DNA from: Acidovorax sp. FJL06 | GTDB taxonomy: Bacteria; Pseudomonadota; Gammaproteobacteria; Burkholderiales; Burkholderiaceae_C | Direction of reading: 5' to 3' | Assembly: GCF_003852545.1 (NCBI RefSeq) | Contig: NZ_QAJR01000016.1 | Span: 1-61,475, forward strand | DNA: 61,475 nucleotides | Shown: positions 1-10,305 of the stretch, one piece after another | Position numbering within the stretch: the first letter of the stretch is position 1 | Layout: every line of letters starts with the position of its first letter | Notes under the pieces: model-generated | Seen by the model: only the letters and a program-made list of their open reading frames with translations | Told to the model about the DNA's origin: nothing | Databases searched by the model: none | Program-made: the position numbers and the translations under genes

Positions 1-698
1 TGCCCTTCGATCCCGCCACCCGCCCCCTCACCCCCCACGAAGCCCGCGTGCTCGCCACCCTGATGGAGAAAGCCCGCACCGTGCCCGACAGCTACCCCAT
101 GTCGCTCAACGGCCTGCTCACCGGCTGCAACCAGAAGACCAGCCGCGAGCCGGTGATGGCCCTGAGCGACGCCGAGGCGCAGGAGGCCCTGGATTCGCTC
201 AAGCGGCTGACGCTGGCGTTTGAAACCAGCGGCAACCGCACCACGCGCTGGGAGCACAACTTCCAGCGCGGCGTGGGCGTGCCCGATCAATCGGCCGTGC
301 TCCTGGGCCTGTTGATGCTACGCGGGCCCCAGACGGCGGGCGAGTTGCGCATCAACGCCGAGCGCTGGCACCGGTTTGCGGACATTTCCTCGGTCGAGGC
401 CTTTCTGGACGAGCTGCAGGAGCGCAGCACCGAAAAGGGCGGCCCTCTGGTCGTGCTGCTGCCGCGTGCCCCCGGTGCGCGCGAACCGCGCTGGGCGCAC
501 CTGCTGTGCGGCCCGGTGGATGCAAGCACCATTGCGCCAGCCACCGGGGGCGGCGGCGGCAGTGGCAGTGGCTCGTCCGCGCTGCAGGCCCGCGTGGACG
601 CCCTCGAAGCCCAGGTCGCGGCCCTGCAGGCCACGGTGCAGCGGCTGTGTGCCGAACTGGGCATTGCAGACGAAATGTCGCCACCCGGACAGGCTTAA
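1..698 (+). CDS. yceH: YceH family protein (DUF480), start codon cut by window edge
   Basis: The reading frame is open from base 3 and begins [20 protein letters not shown]. Bases 1-2 (tg) look like the end of an ATG whose first base lies outside the window, so the gene is essentially complete. The conserved YceH signature is present: LEARV-like start, [21 protein letters not shown], then two winged-helix repeats. A Gly/Ser linker of about 10 residues leads to a C-terminal coiled coil ([20 protein letters not shown]). The family is widespread in proteobacteria but its function is not established. It runs in the same direction as the acyl-CoA dehydrogenase pair, 45 bases downstream. Confidence 0.88.
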   Translation, partial: PFDPATRPLTPHEARVLATLMEKARTVPDSYPMSLNGLLTGCNQKTSREPVMALSDAEAQEALDSLKRLTLAFETSGNRTTRWEHNFQRGVGVPDQSAVLLGLLMLRGPQTAGELRINAERWHRFADISSVEAFLDELQERSTEKGGPLVVLLPRAPGAREPRWAHLLCGPVDASTIAPATGGGGGSGSGSSALQARVDALEAQVAALQATVQRLCAELGIADEMSPPGQA

Positions 699-743
699 AA
701 CGAACGACCGTGCTACAAATGCGGTTCATTTGGAGACAAACCG

Positions 744-1925
744 ATGGATCTCGCATTCACCCCCGAAGAACAGGCCTTCCGCGACGAAGTTCGCGCATGG
801 GTCCGCGCCAACCTGCCCCAGGAGATTTCGCACAAAGTGCACAACGCCCTGCGCCTGACCCGCGCAGACATGCAGGGCTGGGCCAAGATTCTGGGCAAGA
901 AGGGCTGGCTCGGCTTTGGCTGGCCCAAGGAATTTGGCGGCCCCGGCTGGACGGCCGTGCAAAAGCACCTGTTCGAAGAAGAGTGCGCCCTGGCCGGCGC
1001 GCCACGCATCATCCCCTTCGGCCCCGTGATGGTGGCCCCGGTGATCATGGCGTTTGGCAATGCCGAACAACAAAAACGCTTCCTGCCCGGCATCGCCAGC
1101 GGTGAAGTCTGGTGGAGCCAGGGCTACAGCGAACCGGGCTCGGGTTCGGACCTGGCCAGCGTCAAGACCCGCGCCGAGCGCGTGGGCGACAAGTACATCG
1201 TCAACGGCCAAAAGACCTGGACCACGCTGGGCCAGCACGGCGACTGGATGTTCAACCTGGTGCGCACCAGCACCGAAGGCAAGCCCCAGACCGGCATCTC
1301 CTTCCTGCTGCTGGACATGAAGTCCAAGGGCGTCACGGTGCGCCCCATCAAGCTGCTCGACGGCGAGTGCGAAGTGAATGAAGTGTTCTTCGACAACGTC
1401 GAAGTGCCCGCAGAAAACCTGATCGGCGAAGAGAACAAGGGCTGGACCTATGCCAAGCACCTGCTGAGCCACGAGCGCACCAACATCGCCGACGTGAACC
1501 GCAGCAAACGCGAGCTGGAGCGTTTGAAGCGCATCGCCAAGACCGAAGGCATGTGGGACGACGCGCGCTTTCGCGACCAGATCGCGCTGCTCGAAGTGGA
1601 CATCGTGGCCCTCGAAATGCTGGTGCTGCGCGTGCTCTCGGCCGAGAAGTCGGGCAAGAACTCGCTCGACATCGCCGGCCTGCTCAAGATCAAGGGCAGC
1701 GAGATCCAGCAGCGCTATGCCGAGCTGATGATGCTGGCCGCTGGCCCCTTCAGCCTGCCTTTCATCGAAGAAGCCATGGAAGCTGGCTGGCAAGGCGACT
1801 TCCCCGGCGGCATCACCGCCAACGCGCCGCTGGCGTCCACCTACTTCAACCTGCGCAAGACCACCATTTATGGCGGTTCGAATGAAGTGCAGCGCAATAT
1901 CGTCGCTCAAACTGTGCTGGGCTAA
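744..1925 (+). CDS. acyl-CoA dehydrogenase, PimC-like large subunit
   Basis: A 393-residue flavoprotein of the acyl-CoA dehydrogenase family, which forms the alpha,beta double bond of an acyl-CoA and passes electrons to ETF. The N-terminal helical domain (about 1-120), the middle beta domain with QGYSEPGSGSDLASV and TWTTLGQHGDWMF, and the C-terminal helical domain with YGGSNEVQRNIVAQ are all present and of normal length. An SD-like ggagac lies ahead of the ATG. The next gene encodes a second, shorter dehydrogenase 15 bases downstream. Such pairs are typical of PimC/PimD-type heteromeric enzymes acting on dicarboxylic or long-chain acyl-CoAs. The substrate cannot be read from the sequence. Confidence 0.93.
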   Translation: MDLAFTPEEQAFRDEVRAWVRANLPQEISHKVHNALRLTRADMQGWAKILGKKGWLGFGWPKEFGGPGWTAVQKHLFEEECALAGAPRIIPFGPVMVAPVIMAFGNAEQQKRFLPGIASGEVWWSQGYSEPGSGSDLASVKTRAERVGDKYIVNGQKTWTTLGQHGDWMFNLVRTSTEGKPQTGISFLLLDMKSKGVTVRPIKLLDGECEVNEVFFDNVEVPAENLIGEENKGWTYAKHLLSHERTNIADVNRSKRELERLKRIAKTEGMWDDARFRDQIALLEVDIVALEMLVLRVLSAEKSGKNSLDIAGLLKIKGSEIQQRYAELMMLAAGPFSLPFIEEAMEAGWQGDFPGGITANAPLASTYFNLRKTTIYGGSNEVQRNIVAQTVLG

Positions 1926-1940
1926 GAAGGAGACAAGAAC

Positions 1941-3056
1941 ATGGATTTCGATTTTTCTGACGACCAGGAACAACTGCGCGACGCCGTGCGCAAGTGGGTG
2001 GACAAGGGCTACACCTTCGAGCGCCGCCGCGCTGCCGTGGCCACCGGTGGTTTTGACCGCGCCGCCTGGGGCGAGCTGGCCGAGCTGGGCCTGACCGCCC
2101 TGACCGTGCCCGAAGCCCACGACGGCATGGGCCAGGGCGCCATCGACGCCATGGTGGTGGCCGAGGAGCTGGGCCGTGGCATGGTGCTGGAGCCCCTTGC
2201 CCAGGCCTTCATCGCCAGCAGCGTGCTGTCGCAGTACGCCCCCGCCGATGTGCAAGGCGCCTGGCTGCCCCGCGTGGCCAGCGGCGAAGCCCTGGTGGTG
2301 CTGGCCTTCCAGGAGCGCAAGGCGCGCTACCGCCTGGATGTGTGCGAAGCCAAAGCGGCCAAAGCGCCCGCTGGATATACCGTAACAGCTACTAAAAGCA
2401 TAGTATCGGCCGGCGACCAGGCCGACGCCTTCATCGTGCCGGCGCAGTTGGACGGCAAGATCGCCCTCTTCCTCGTCGAACGCTCGGCCGCTGGCGTCAC
2501 CGCGCGCGGCTATGTCACGCAGGACGGCAGCCGCGCGGCGGAAGTGCAGCTGGCCAACGCCCCTGCCACGCTCATCACCACCGACGGCCTGGCCGCGCTG
2601 GAGCTGGCCGTGGACACCGGCATTGCCGCCACCTGCGCCGAGGCCGTGGGCGTGATGGACAAGACCGTGGCGCTCACCGTCGAATACATGAACCAGCGCA
2701 AGCAGTTCGGCGTGTTCATCGCCAGCTTCCAGGCACTGCGCCACCGCGTGGCCGACATGAAGATGCAACTGGAGTTGGCCCGATCCATGAGCTACTACGC
2801 CAGCCTCAAGCTGGGCGCCCCTGCGGCCGAGCGCCGCGCCGCCATGGCCCGCGCCAAGGTGCAACTGGGCCAGTCGATGCGTTTTGTGGGCCAGCAGGCC
2901 GTGCAGCTGCATGGTGGCATCGGCGTGACGGACGAATACATCGGCAGCCACTACTTCAAGAAGCTCACGCAGCTCGAAATGACCTTCGGCGACACGCTGC
3001 ATCACCTGGGCGAGGTGTCGGCCCGCATGCAGGACACGGCGGGCGTGTTTGCCTGA
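1941..3056 (+). CDS. acyl-CoA dehydrogenase, PimD-like small subunit
   Basis: A 371-residue acyl-CoA dehydrogenase paralogue preceded by aaggag and only 15 bases from the upstream dehydrogenase, so the two are almost certainly co-transcribed and probably form a heteromer. It starts MDFDFSDDQEQLRDAVRKWV, has the middle domain, and keeps C-terminal FAD-domain motifs (YMNQRKQFGVFIASFQALRH and QLHGGIGVTDEYIGSHY). A strong intrinsic terminator follows at 3111. Codons near 2384-2411 include acagctactaaaagcatagta, which looks like a piece of the dispersed short repeat found elsewhere in the window. Confidence 0.92.
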   Translation: MDFDFSDDQEQLRDAVRKWVDKGYTFERRRAAVATGGFDRAAWGELAELGLTALTVPEAHDGMGQGAIDAMVVAEELGRGMVLEPLAQAFIASSVLSQYAPADVQGAWLPRVASGEALVVLAFQERKARYRLDVCEAKAAKAPAGYTVTATKSIVSAGDQADAFIVPAQLDGKIALFLVERSAAGVTARGYVTQDGSRAAEVQLANAPATLITTDGLAALELAVDTGIAATCAEAVGVMDKTVALTVEYMNQRKQFGVFIASFQALRHRVADMKMQLELARSMSYYASLKLGAPAAERRAAMARAKVQLGQSMRFVGQQAVQLHGGIGVTDEYIGSHYFKKLTQLEMTFGDTLHHLGEVSARMQDTAGVFA

Positions 3057-3110
3057 GTGGGCCCGATGGAATGCTGGATTGATTGACGCAGGCATGTAAC
3101 GCCCGCACGC

Positions 3111-3146
3111 AATGCTCGTGGACTCCCCGGTCCACGGGCATTTTTT
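3111..3146 (+). terminator. intrinsic terminator of the acyl-CoA dehydrogenase operon
   Basis: A 13-bp stem (aatgctcgtggac with gtccacgggcatt, one G-T wobble) and a 6-nt loop are followed directly by a run of T to 3146. It lies about 55 bases after the stop codon of the small subunit and just before the RBS of the next gene. Confidence 0.88.
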
Positions 3147-3164
3147 CTTTCAGGAGACTTTTCG

Positions 3165-4559
3165 ATGAACACGCTGTTGCTGCAACGCCGATCCCTCCTC
3201 ATCACGGCTGCCGCCGCTGCGGCCAGCCTGGCCCTGACCGGTTGCGCCACGCGCAGTCCCAGCCTGGCCGAGGCCCCGCCCATCGTCTTCGTGCACGGCA
3301 ATGGCGACACGGCCGCGCTGTGGCAGACCACCGTGTGGCGCTTCGAATCCAGCGGCTGGCCGCGCGAGCGGCTGCACGCCATCGACCTGCCCTACCCACT
3401 CTCGCGCGATGACGATGCCAAACCCCAGCCGGGCCGCACCTCGGCCGCAGAGCACATGGCCTACCTACAGGCCGAGGTGGACAAGGTGCGCAAGGCCACA
3501 GGCGCCAGTAAAGTGGTGCTGGTGGGCAACTCGCGCGGCGGCAATGCCATCCGCAACTACGTCTACAACGGCGGTGGCGCCGCCACCGTGAGCCATGCGG
3601 TGCTGGGCGGCACGCCCAACCACGGCGTGTGGGCGATTCCCGGCTTTCGCGAAGGCAACGAGTTCTCGGGCACCGGCCCCTTCCTCCAGGGCCTGAATGC
3701 CCCCAAGAACGCCGCGGGCGACGAAGTGAGCGGCCCCGTGCAATGGCTGACCATCCGCTCGGACCACAACGACAAGTTCGCGCAGCCCGATGGCGTGTGG
3801 ATCGGCCTGAAAGGCACGGCCACCCACGTCACGGCGGCCGGCCCCGAACTCAAGGGCGCCACCAATGTGGTGATCCCGCGCATCGACCACCGCGAGACCT
3901 CGTACTCGCCCGCAGCCTTTGAAGCAACCTACCGCTTCATCACCGGCAAGGCGCCCGCCAGCACCGGCATCGCTGCCGAAAACACCGTGGTGCTGAACGG
4001 CAAGGTGACGGGCCTCGGCGTGGACCCGGCCGACGCGAAAACCGGCCACTTCAGCAACAACCTGCCGCTGGCCGGCGCCCAGCTGGAGGTGTATGCCACC
4101 GACCCGGCCACCGGCGCGCGCGTGGGCGGCGCCCTGCTGCGCAAGACCGTGGGTGCCGACGGCATCTGGGGCCCGCTGGCCACCCAGCCCGGCGTGCCCC
4201 ATGAGTTCGTGGTCTCGGCGCCCGGCTATGCCACGACCCACATCTACCGCAGCGGCTTCCCGCGCAGCAGCGACCTGATCCACCTGCACGCCGAGCGCAT
4301 GGCCGATGCGGACCAAGGCGCCGAATCCATCGTCACCCTGGCCCGCCCCCGGGGCTACCTGGACCCCGCACGCGACAAAATGCTGCTCGATGGCGCCCAG
4401 CCCCCCGGCGTGCCTGCCGGCGCGGGCGTGGCGTTAGCCAAGGTCAAGCCCTCGGGCGGAGTCCGCAGCATCGCGGGTGAATTCAATGGGGAACGGGTAA
4501 CAGGCCAGACCTGGCCGGCAACCCAGGGGCATGTGGTGGTGCTGGAACTGTCCTACTGA
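3165..4559 (+). CDS. Tat-exported alpha/beta hydrolase (esterase/lipase-like lipoprotein)
   Basis: A 464-residue exported hydrolase. The N-terminus has a twin arginine (LQRRSLL, Arg8-Arg9), a hydrophobic stretch and a lipobox LTGC with Cys27, so it is probably a lipoprotein, perhaps Tat-exported. The catalytic domain has the oxyanion-loop motif VFVHGNGDT and the nucleophile elbow GNSRGG (Ser123). The active-site His is probably in the VIPRIDHRETSYSP segment. After about residue 270 there is a beta-rich C-terminal domain (VVLNGKVTGLG, AGAQLEVYATD) that looks like a carboxypeptidase-regulatory fold. An RBS (caggaga) precedes the ATG. Substrate unknown; depolymerase, lipase or esterase activity is possible. 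Confidence 0.8.
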   Translation: MNTLLLQRRSLLITAAAAAASLALTGCATRSPSLAEAPPIVFVHGNGDTAALWQTTVWRFESSGWPRERLHAIDLPYPLSRDDDAKPQPGRTSAAEHMAYLQAEVDKVRKATGASKVVLVGNSRGGNAIRNYVYNGGGAATVSHAVLGGTPNHGVWAIPGFREGNEFSGTGPFLQGLNAPKNAAGDEVSGPVQWLTIRSDHNDKFAQPDGVWIGLKGTATHVTAAGPELKGATNVVIPRIDHRETSYSPAAFEATYRFITGKAPASTGIAAENTVVLNGKVTGLGVDPADAKTGHFSNNLPLAGAQLEVYATDPATGARVGGALLRKTVGADGIWGPLATQPGVPHEFVVSAPGYATTHIYRSGFPRSSDLIHLHAERMADADQGAESIVTLARPRGYLDPARDKMLLDGAQPPGVPAGAGVALAKVKPSGGVRSIAGEFNGERVTGQTWPATQGHVVVLELSY

Positions 4560-4564
4560 AAAGA

Positions 4565-4600
4565 AGCAGAAAAGAAAACGGCCCACCGGCCGAGGGGCCG
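4565..4600 (-). terminator. probable intrinsic terminator of the HNH gene
   Basis: Read on the minus strand, a 6-bp stem (cggccc with gggccg) with a 10-nt loop is followed by ttttcttttctgc. It lies 38 bases beyond the stop of the HNH endonuclease gene, in the convergent gap with the hydrolase gene. The stem is short, so this is a moderate call. Confidence 0.5.
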
Positions 4601-4638
4601 ATGGATTGCCCCTCGACTTGGCACGGCCAGGAAACGCG

Positions 4639-5196
4639 TCACGCCAACAGGCGCGACGACTTGGGCACATGCGCCATCAGAAAGTCCATCTGATCCGCCA
4701 GGATGCGGCGGTTGCGCAGGATGAAGTCTTCCCACAGACTGGGTACGTAGGGCGTGTACAGCAGCGGCATGTGCGCCTGCTCGGGCGTGCGCGGGCCCTT
4801 TCTGTGGTTGCAGGGGCGGCAGGCCGTCACCACGTTCATCCAGTGGTCCTGCCCATTGCGGGCAAAGGGCACGATGTGCTCGCGCGTGAGGTCTTCTTCG
4901 TGGAAATGCCCGCCGCAATAGGCACACACGTTGCGGTCGCGGGCAAAAAGCTTGCTGTTGGTCAGGCTGGGCTTCAGGTCGAACGGATTGATGCCGGGCA
5001 CACCCTTGGTGCCGATGATGCTGTTGATGGCAATCACCGACTGCTCGCCCGTGATGGCGTTGTGCCCGCCCCGGAACCGGGCGATCTGGCCGCCGGATTC
5101 CCAGCGCACCTCCCCGGCGGCGTAATGAATCACCGCCTGTTCGAGCGAAATCCACGATTGGGGCAGCCCTTGGGCTGACAGCTTCAAGACCTTCAA
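4639..5196 (-). CDS. HNH endonuclease
   Basis: A 185-residue protein with a zinc-ribbon HNH nuclease domain: CAYCGG with the first Cys pair, HFHEEDLTREHIVPFARNG with the core His residues, then NVVTACRPCNHRKG with the second Cys pair. I chose the TTG at 5194-5196 as start because a perfect AGGAGG (5203-5208) sits 6 bases upstream and protein similarity to the family seems to begin at KVLKLSAQGLP. The open frame runs on for hundreds of codons against ribF, but that part is shadow sequence. The gene is divergent from ribF with about 170 bases between. Housekeeping-type HNH proteins of this form are common in beta-proteobacteria; the biological role is not known. Confidence 0.82.
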   Translation of the reverse strand: MKVLKLSAQGLPQSWISLEQAVIHYAAGEVRWESGGQIARFRGGHNAITGEQSVIAINSIIGTKGVPGINPFDLKPSLTNSKLFARDRNVCAYCGGHFHEEDLTREHIVPFARNGQDHWMNVVTACRPCNHRKGPRTPEQAHMPLLYTPYVPSLWEDFILRNRRILADQMDFLMAHVPKSSRLLA

Positions 5197-5364
5197 AACA
5201 CGCCTCCTGGAACACAAAGTACACAAGGATTCGGAACGCAGATGTCTCGTGGGCAGCCCTGCGCGGGGCCAGCCATGGGTCACAATATACTCCGTTTTCG
5301 TGACAAATTGGCGTCTTGCGCTTGATACACCTGCGCATGTTGCTATCAAAAAGATAACAGACCG

Positions 5365-6414
5365 ATGAAGATCTTTCGCGGATTCCACCATCCTGGCATT
5401 GCCAGCGCCTGTGCGCTGACGATTGGCAATTTTGATGGCGTACACCGGGGCCACCAGGCCATGCTGGCGCTGCTCAACAGCGAGGCGGCCCACCGGGGCG
5501 TGGAAAGCTGCGTGCTCACCTTCGAGCCCCATCCGCGCGACTACTTTGCGGGCGCACACCACAAGCCCGAACTGGCCCCCGCTCGCATTGGCACGCTGCG
5601 GGACAAGCTCACCGAGCTGCAACGCTGTGGCGTACAGCAGACCGTGGTGCTGCCTTTCGACGCAAAACTGGCCGCGCAATCGCCCCAGGCATTCATCGAC
5701 GAGGTGCTGGTGCGTGGCCTGGGTGCCCGTTACGTGCTGGTGGGCGACGATTTCCGCTTTGGCCGCCAGCGGGCGGGCGACTACGCCATGCTCGATGCGG
5801 CGGGGCAGGCCCAAGGTTTTGATGTGGCCCGCATGAACAGCTACGAGGTGCATGGGCTGCGTGTCTCCAGTTCTGCGGTGCGGCAGGCATTGGCGCAGGG
5901 TGACATGGAGGCTGCCGCGCGCCTGCTGGGACGCCCTTACACGATCTCCGGGCATGTCGTGCATGGCCGCAAGCTGGGCCGGGAACTGGGCGCCACCCAG
6001 GCGGGCGCAGGCAACGGTTTTCGCACCCTGAACCTGCGCTTTGCGCACTGGAAATCCGCCGCCAGCGGCATCTTCGCCGTGCTAGTGCATGGCCTCGCCG
6101 ATGCCCCTTTGCCGGGCGTGGCCAACCTGGGTGTGCGCCCCTCGCTGGACCCGAACGATGTGAACGGGGGCCGCGTGCTGCTGGAAACCCATTGCCTGCA
6201 ATGGCCGGCCGAACTGGGGCCCGAAGGGGCGTACGGTAAAATCGTCCGGGTGGAACTGCTGCACAAACTGCACGACGAGCTCAAGTACGACGGCCTGGAC
6301 GCCCTGACGGCGGGCATTGCCAAGGACTGTGCGGATGCGCGCGCCTACTTTGCCTCGGCCCAGGCACCCAACCACACCGAGACACGGCGCCAGACCACCC
6401 GCGACCGAATTTGA
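5365..6414 (+). CDS. ribF: bifunctional riboflavin kinase / FAD synthetase
   Basis: A 349-residue enzyme that turns riboflavin into FMN and then FAD. The N-terminal FMN adenylyltransferase domain shows TIGNFDGVHRGHQAML with the nucleotide-binding HxGH-like signature, TFEPHPRDYF, and VGDDFRFGRQRAGD. The C-terminal riboflavin kinase domain shows GHVVHGRKLGRELGATQA and GVANLGVRPSLD. It heads the conserved ribF-ileS-lspA block. A possible promoter with TTGATA (5322-5327) and TATCAA (5344-5349) at 16-bp spacing would start transcription only about 9 bases before the ATG, so I hold it as weak. Confidence 0.96.
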   Translation: MKIFRGFHHPGIASACALTIGNFDGVHRGHQAMLALLNSEAAHRGVESCVLTFEPHPRDYFAGAHHKPELAPARIGTLRDKLTELQRCGVQQTVVLPFDAKLAAQSPQAFIDEVLVRGLGARYVLVGDDFRFGRQRAGDYAMLDAAGQAQGFDVARMNSYEVHGLRVSSSAVRQALAQGDMEAAARLLGRPYTISGHVVHGRKLGRELGATQAGAGNGFRTLNLRFAHWKSAASGIFAVLVHGLADAPLPGVANLGVRPSLDPNDVNGGRVLLETHCLQWPAELGPEGAYGKIVRVELLHKLHDELKYDGLDALTAGIAKDCADARAYFASAQAPNHTETRRQTTRDRI

Positions 6415-6524
6415 GGGGGGCTGCTTTTCGCAGCGCCCGCTTGGCGGGCCCGTCATCTTTCGCGCTCCCACCCCGTTCCTGCTCTGGGCCTTGCCCCGGA
6501 ATGCCCTGTTTTTAAGGCTCCCTC

Positions 6525-9416
6525 ATGTCCGACGACAACGCCAGCACCCCTTCCGCAGCTCACGCAGCCTCCACCGCCACGGACTACCGCAGCACCCTGA
6601 ACCTGCCCGACACCCCCTTCCCCATGCGGGGCGACCTGCCCAAGCGCGAGCCGGGCTGGGTCAAGGAATGGGAAGACAAGGGCCTGTACAAGCGCCTGCG
6701 CGACGCGCGCTGCGGTGCGCCCAAGTTCATCCTGCACGATGGCCCACCCTATGCCAACGGCCAGATCCACATGGGCCACGCGGTCAACAAGATCCTGAAG
6801 GACATGATCACCAAGGCGCGCCAGCTGGAAGGCTTCGACGCGCTGTACGTGCCCGGCTGGGACTGCCATGGCCTGCCGATCGAGAACGCCATTGAAAAGA
6901 AGCACGGCCGCAACCTGAGCCGTGACGACATGCAGGCCAAGAGCCGCGCGTTTGCCACCGAACAAATCGCGCAGCAGATGGTGGACTTCAAACGCCTGGG
7001 CGTGCTGGGCGAATGGGACAACCCCTACAAGACCATGAACCCTGCCAACGAGGCGGGCGAGATCCGCGCCTTCAAACGCGTGATGGAGCGTGGTTTTGTG
7101 TACCGGGGCCTCAAGCCCGTGTACTGGTGTTTTGACTGCGGCTCGTCGCTGGCCGAGTTCGAAATCGAGTACCAGGACAAGAAGAGCACCACGCTGGACG
7201 TGGCCTTCAAGGCGCACGAGCCCGCCAAGCTGGCCGCCGCCTTCGGCCTGCCGGCTCTGGCCAAGGACGCCTTCGTGGTGATCTGGACCACCACCGCCTG
7301 GACCATCCCCGCCAACCAGGCCCTGAACCTCAACCCCGAGATCAGCTACGCGCTGGTCGATGCCGGCGAGCGCCTGCTGCTGGTGGCCGAACCGCTGGTG
7401 GCCTCGTGCCTGGAGCGCTACAACCTCACGGGCAGTGTGCTGGCCACCACCCTGGGCAAGAATCTGGGCGGACTCACGTTTGAGCACCCGCTGTACGACG
7501 TGAAGAGCGAAGACGGCAGCCAGGGCTACCAGCGCCTGTCGCCCGTGTACCTGGCCGACTACGCCACGGCCGACGATGGCACGGGTATCGTGCACTCCTC
7601 GCCCGCCTACGGGCTGGAGGACTTCAACTCCTGCGTGTCCCACGGCCTGGCGCTGGACGACATCCTGAACCCCGTGCAGGGCAACGGCACCTATGCGCCG
7701 GACTTCCCGCTGTTCGGCGGCCAGCACATCTGGAAGGCCGTGCCCGTCATCATCGAGGCGCTGCGCAACGCAGGCCGCCTGATGGCCACCAAGGACATCA
7801 CGCACAGCTACCCGCACTGCTGGCGCCACAAGACGCCCGTGATCTACCGCGCAGCCGCCCAGTGGTTCGTGCGCATGGACGAGGGCGAAGGCGTGTTCAC
7901 CAAGGCGGGAGAAAAGCCCGCCAAGACGCTGCGCCAGATCGCGCTGGACGCCATCGAACACACGAGCTTTTACCCCGAGAACGGCAAGGCCCGCCTGCAC
8001 GACATGATCGCCGGGCGGCCCGACTGGTGCATCTCGCGCCAGCGCAGCTGGGGCGTGCCCATCCCCTTCTTTTTGCACAAGGATTCGGGCGAGCTGCACC
8101 CGCGCACCATGGAAATCATGGACCAGGCAGCCGACATCGTGGAAAAGGGCGGCATCGAAGCCTGGAGCCGCGTGACGACCGAAGAAATCCTGGGTGCCGA
8201 GGACGCTCCCCACTACACCAAGAGCACCGACATCCTGGAAGTGTGGTTCGACTCCGGCTCCACCTTCAGCCATGTGCTGCGCGGCACGCACCCCAACGTG
8301 CACCACGACACCGGCCCCGAGGCTGACCTGTACCTCGAAGGCCATGACCAGCACCGCGGCTGGTTCCACAGCTCGCTGTTGCTGGCCAGCGCGCTCGAAG
8401 GCCGCGCGCCCTACCGAGGCCTGCTGACCCACGGTTTCACGGTGGACAGCCAGGGTCGCAAGATGAGCAAGTCGCTGGGCAACGGCATCGACCCGCAAGA
8501 GATCAACAAAAAGCTGGGCGCCGAGATCATCCGCCTGTGGGTGGCCGCCAGCGACTACTCGGGCGACATCGCGGGCGACGAGAAGATCCTGGCGCGCGTG
8601 GTGGATGCCTACCGCCGCATCCGCAACACGCTGCGCTTCCTGCTGGCCAACGTGAGCGACTTCGACCCCGCCAAGGACGCCGTGCCGTTCGACCAGATGC
8701 TGGAGATCGACCGCTACGCGCTCACGCGTGCCGCCGAGTTCCAGGCCACGGTGCTGGCGCACTACAAGGTCTACGAGTTCCACCCCGTGGTGGCCAAGCT
8801 GCAGCTGTACTGCTCGGAAGACCTGGGCGGCTTCTACCTCGACGTGCTCAAGGACCGCCTGTACACCACAGCGCCACACAGCCTGGCGCGCCGCAGTGCG
8901 CAGACCGCGCTCTACCAGATCACGCACGCCATGCTGCGCTGGATGGCGCCGTTCCTGAGCTTCACGGCCGAGGAAGCCTGGAAGGTGTTTGGCAAAACCG
9001 ACTCCATCTTCCTGGAAACCTACGGTTCCATTGCAGGAGCCGACGAAGGCCTGCTGGCCAAGTGGGCGCGCCTGCGTGAAATCCGCGATGTGGTGAACAA
9101 GGAAATCGAGGTGCTGCGCGCAGACGGCCAAGTGGGCTCGTCGCTGCAAGCCGCCGTCACACTCACGGCGGCCCCGGAAGACCATGCCCTGCTGGCCAGC
9201 CTGGGCGATGACCTGAAGTTCATCTTCATCACGTCCGCTATCGAATTGGTAGCTGGTAGCGCTTTGCAGATCAGCGTCAAACCCAGTTCCGATGCCAAAT
9301 GCGAACGCTGCTGGCACTACCGCAGCGACGTGGGGCAGGATGCCGCGCATCCCACGATCTGCGGCCGCTGCACCAGCAACCTGTTTGGCACCGGCGAGCG
9401 CCGGGCGCATGCCTGA
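6525..9416 (+). CDS. ileS: isoleucyl-tRNA synthetase
   Basis: A 963-residue class I aminoacyl-tRNA synthetase that charges tRNA-Ile. The HIGH box appears as HMGH (residues 82-85) inside [13 protein letters not shown], the editing domain follows, and KMSKS lies near residues 646-650. The C-terminal zinc ribbon has CERCWHYR and CGRCTSN. The stop codon overlaps the lspA start by one base (TGATG), a translational coupling. Bases 9238-9268, coding [14 protein letters not shown] just before the zinc ribbon, resemble the dispersed tagcgctt element, so a repeat copy may have been absorbed into the linker. Confidence 0.97.
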   Translation: MSDDNASTPSAAHAASTATDYRSTLNLPDTPFPMRGDLPKREPGWVKEWEDKGLYKRLRDARCGAPKFILHDGPPYANGQIHMGHAVNKILKDMITKARQLEGFDALYVPGWDCHGLPIENAIEKKHGRNLSRDDMQAKSRAFATEQIAQQMVDFKRLGVLGEWDNPYKTMNPANEAGEIRAFKRVMERGFVYRGLKPVYWCFDCGSSLAEFEIEYQDKKSTTLDVAFKAHEPAKLAAAFGLPALAKDAFVVIWTTTAWTIPANQALNLNPEISYALVDAGERLLLVAEPLVASCLERYNLTGSVLATTLGKNLGGLTFEHPLYDVKSEDGSQGYQRLSPVYLADYATADDGTGIVHSSPAYGLEDFNSCVSHGLALDDILNPVQGNGTYAPDFPLFGGQHIWKAVPVIIEALRNAGRLMATKDITHSYPHCWRHKTPVIYRAAAQWFVRMDEGEGVFTKAGEKPAKTLRQIALDAIEHTSFYPENGKARLHDMIAGRPDWCISRQRSWGVPIPFFLHKDSGELHPRTMEIMDQAADIVEKGGIEAWSRVTTEEILGAEDAPHYTKSTDILEVWFDSGSTFSHVLRGTHPNVHHDTGPEADLYLEGHDQHRGWFHSSLLLASALEGRAPYRGLLTHGFTVDSQGRKMSKSLGNGIDPQEINKKLGAEIIRLWVAASDYSGDIAGDEKILARVVDAYRRIRNTLRFLLANVSDFDPAKDAVPFDQMLEIDRYALTRAAEFQATVLAHYKVYEFHPVVAKLQLYCSEDLGGFYLDVLKDRLYTTAPHSLARRSAQTALYQITHAMLRWMAPFLSFTAEEAWKVFGKTDSIFLETYGSIAGADEGLLAKWARLREIRDVVNKEIEVLRADGQVGSSLQAAVTLTAAPEDHALLASLGDDLKFIFITSAIELVAGSALQISVKPSSDAKCERCWHYRSDVGQDAAHPTICGRCTSNLFGTGERRAHA

Positions 9417-9949
9417 TGGCAGGCGCTTCTGCGCAGGCCGGACGCACCGGCACCGGCACGGACATCTGGCCCTGGCTGGCCTGGGCCGCGGTCCTGATGG
9501 TGGCAGACCAGGCCACCAAGGCCCTGATCCTCAACCACTACCAGCTGGGCGATGCCACCTATATCACCAGCTTCTTCAACATCGTGCGGGCGCACAACAT
9601 GGGGGCGGCGTTTTCGTTCCTGCAGGATGCCGGTGGATGGCAGCGCTGGCTATTTACCGGCATCGGGTTGGTGGCCACAGTCTTCATCGTCTGGCAACTG
9701 CGCGCGCATCCGGGGCAAAAGCTGTTCAGCTTTGCGCTGTCCAGCATCCTGGGCGGCGCCGTGGGCAACGTGGTGGACCGGCTGATGCACGGCTATGTGG
9801 TGGACTTCCTGGACTTCCACTGGGACGTCCTCGCAGGGATTTTTTATCGCGGCCATTTCCCGGCCTTCAACCTGGCCGACACCGCCATCAGCGTGGGCGC
9901 GGTCTGCCTGATCCTGGACGAGCTGCTGCGGATGCGGCGCGAGCGCTGA
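9416..9949 (+). CDS. lspA: lipoprotein signal peptidase (signal peptidase II)
   Basis: A 177-residue inner-membrane aspartic protease that removes signal peptides from prolipoproteins after lipid attachment. Four hydrophobic segments are visible, and both catalytic aspartates are in their conserved contexts: GNVVDRL (Asp121) and FNLADTAI (Asp155). The start overlaps the ileS stop, and a strong terminator follows at 9987, so this closes the ribF-ileS-lspA unit. Its substrates in this window would include the small lipoproteins at 56743 and 57003. Confidence 0.96.
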   Translation: MAGASAQAGRTGTGTDIWPWLAWAAVLMVADQATKALILNHYQLGDATYITSFFNIVRAHNMGAAFSFLQDAGGWQRWLFTGIGLVATVFIVWQLRAHPGQKLFSFALSSILGGAVGNVVDRLMHGYVVDFLDFHWDVLAGIFYRGHFPAFNLADTAISVGAVCLILDELLRMRRER

Positions 9950-9986
9950 GACACACGGCACCCGCGCCTCTGTGCACGACACACCC

Positions 9987-10021
9987 CACAACGGCCCGCA
10001 GCATGCGGGCCGTTGTGTTTT
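9987..10021 (+). terminator. intrinsic terminator after lspA
   Basis: A perfect 13-bp stem (cacaacggcccgc with gcgggccgttgtg), a 5-nt loop (agcat) and TTTT directly after the stem. It lies 38 bases after the lspA stop codon. From here to the next start codon at 10306 there are about 280 bases in which I see no gene. Confidence 0.9.
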
Positions 10022-10305
10022 GCGCGCCAGCGAGCCTGAGAACGTTCATGGACCACCGTTGTCCCCGCATGGACATCGCACCCACGCTATGGAATCAGGA
10101 GTATGCTTATATGTCAGTTTTGTGACAAACCAGTGCGCGCGGTTTTTGCATGCAGCAGCGGGGGAGGGACACGGCGCAGCCCGCACGCGTGCTGCGCCAG
10201 CCACCTCGGGCGGACATTCCTCGCCAACACGCCGCACAATGGGGTCGTGAACGGAGCCCGGCGGCGTTCTGCGCCCATCACAAGAAGAAGAAACAACGGT
10301 TTTTC

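Noticed and set aside
3111-3146. Inverted repeat considered as a regulator binding site
   Set aside because: The T-run directly after the stem and its place after a stop codon make it a terminator.
4531-5178. 215-codon plus-strand frame over the HNH gene
   Set aside because: The minus-strand HNH protein has a full zinc/HNH motif set and a perfect Shine-Dalgarno; the plus frame has neither.
5322-5349. Possible ribF promoter (TTGATA, 16 bases, TATCAA)
   Set aside because: It is a poor consensus match and would leave a leader of only about 9 bases; kept only as a note under ribF.
6453-9410. 985-codon antisense frame over ileS
   Set aside because: ileS is unambiguous; the antisense product is a compositional shadow.
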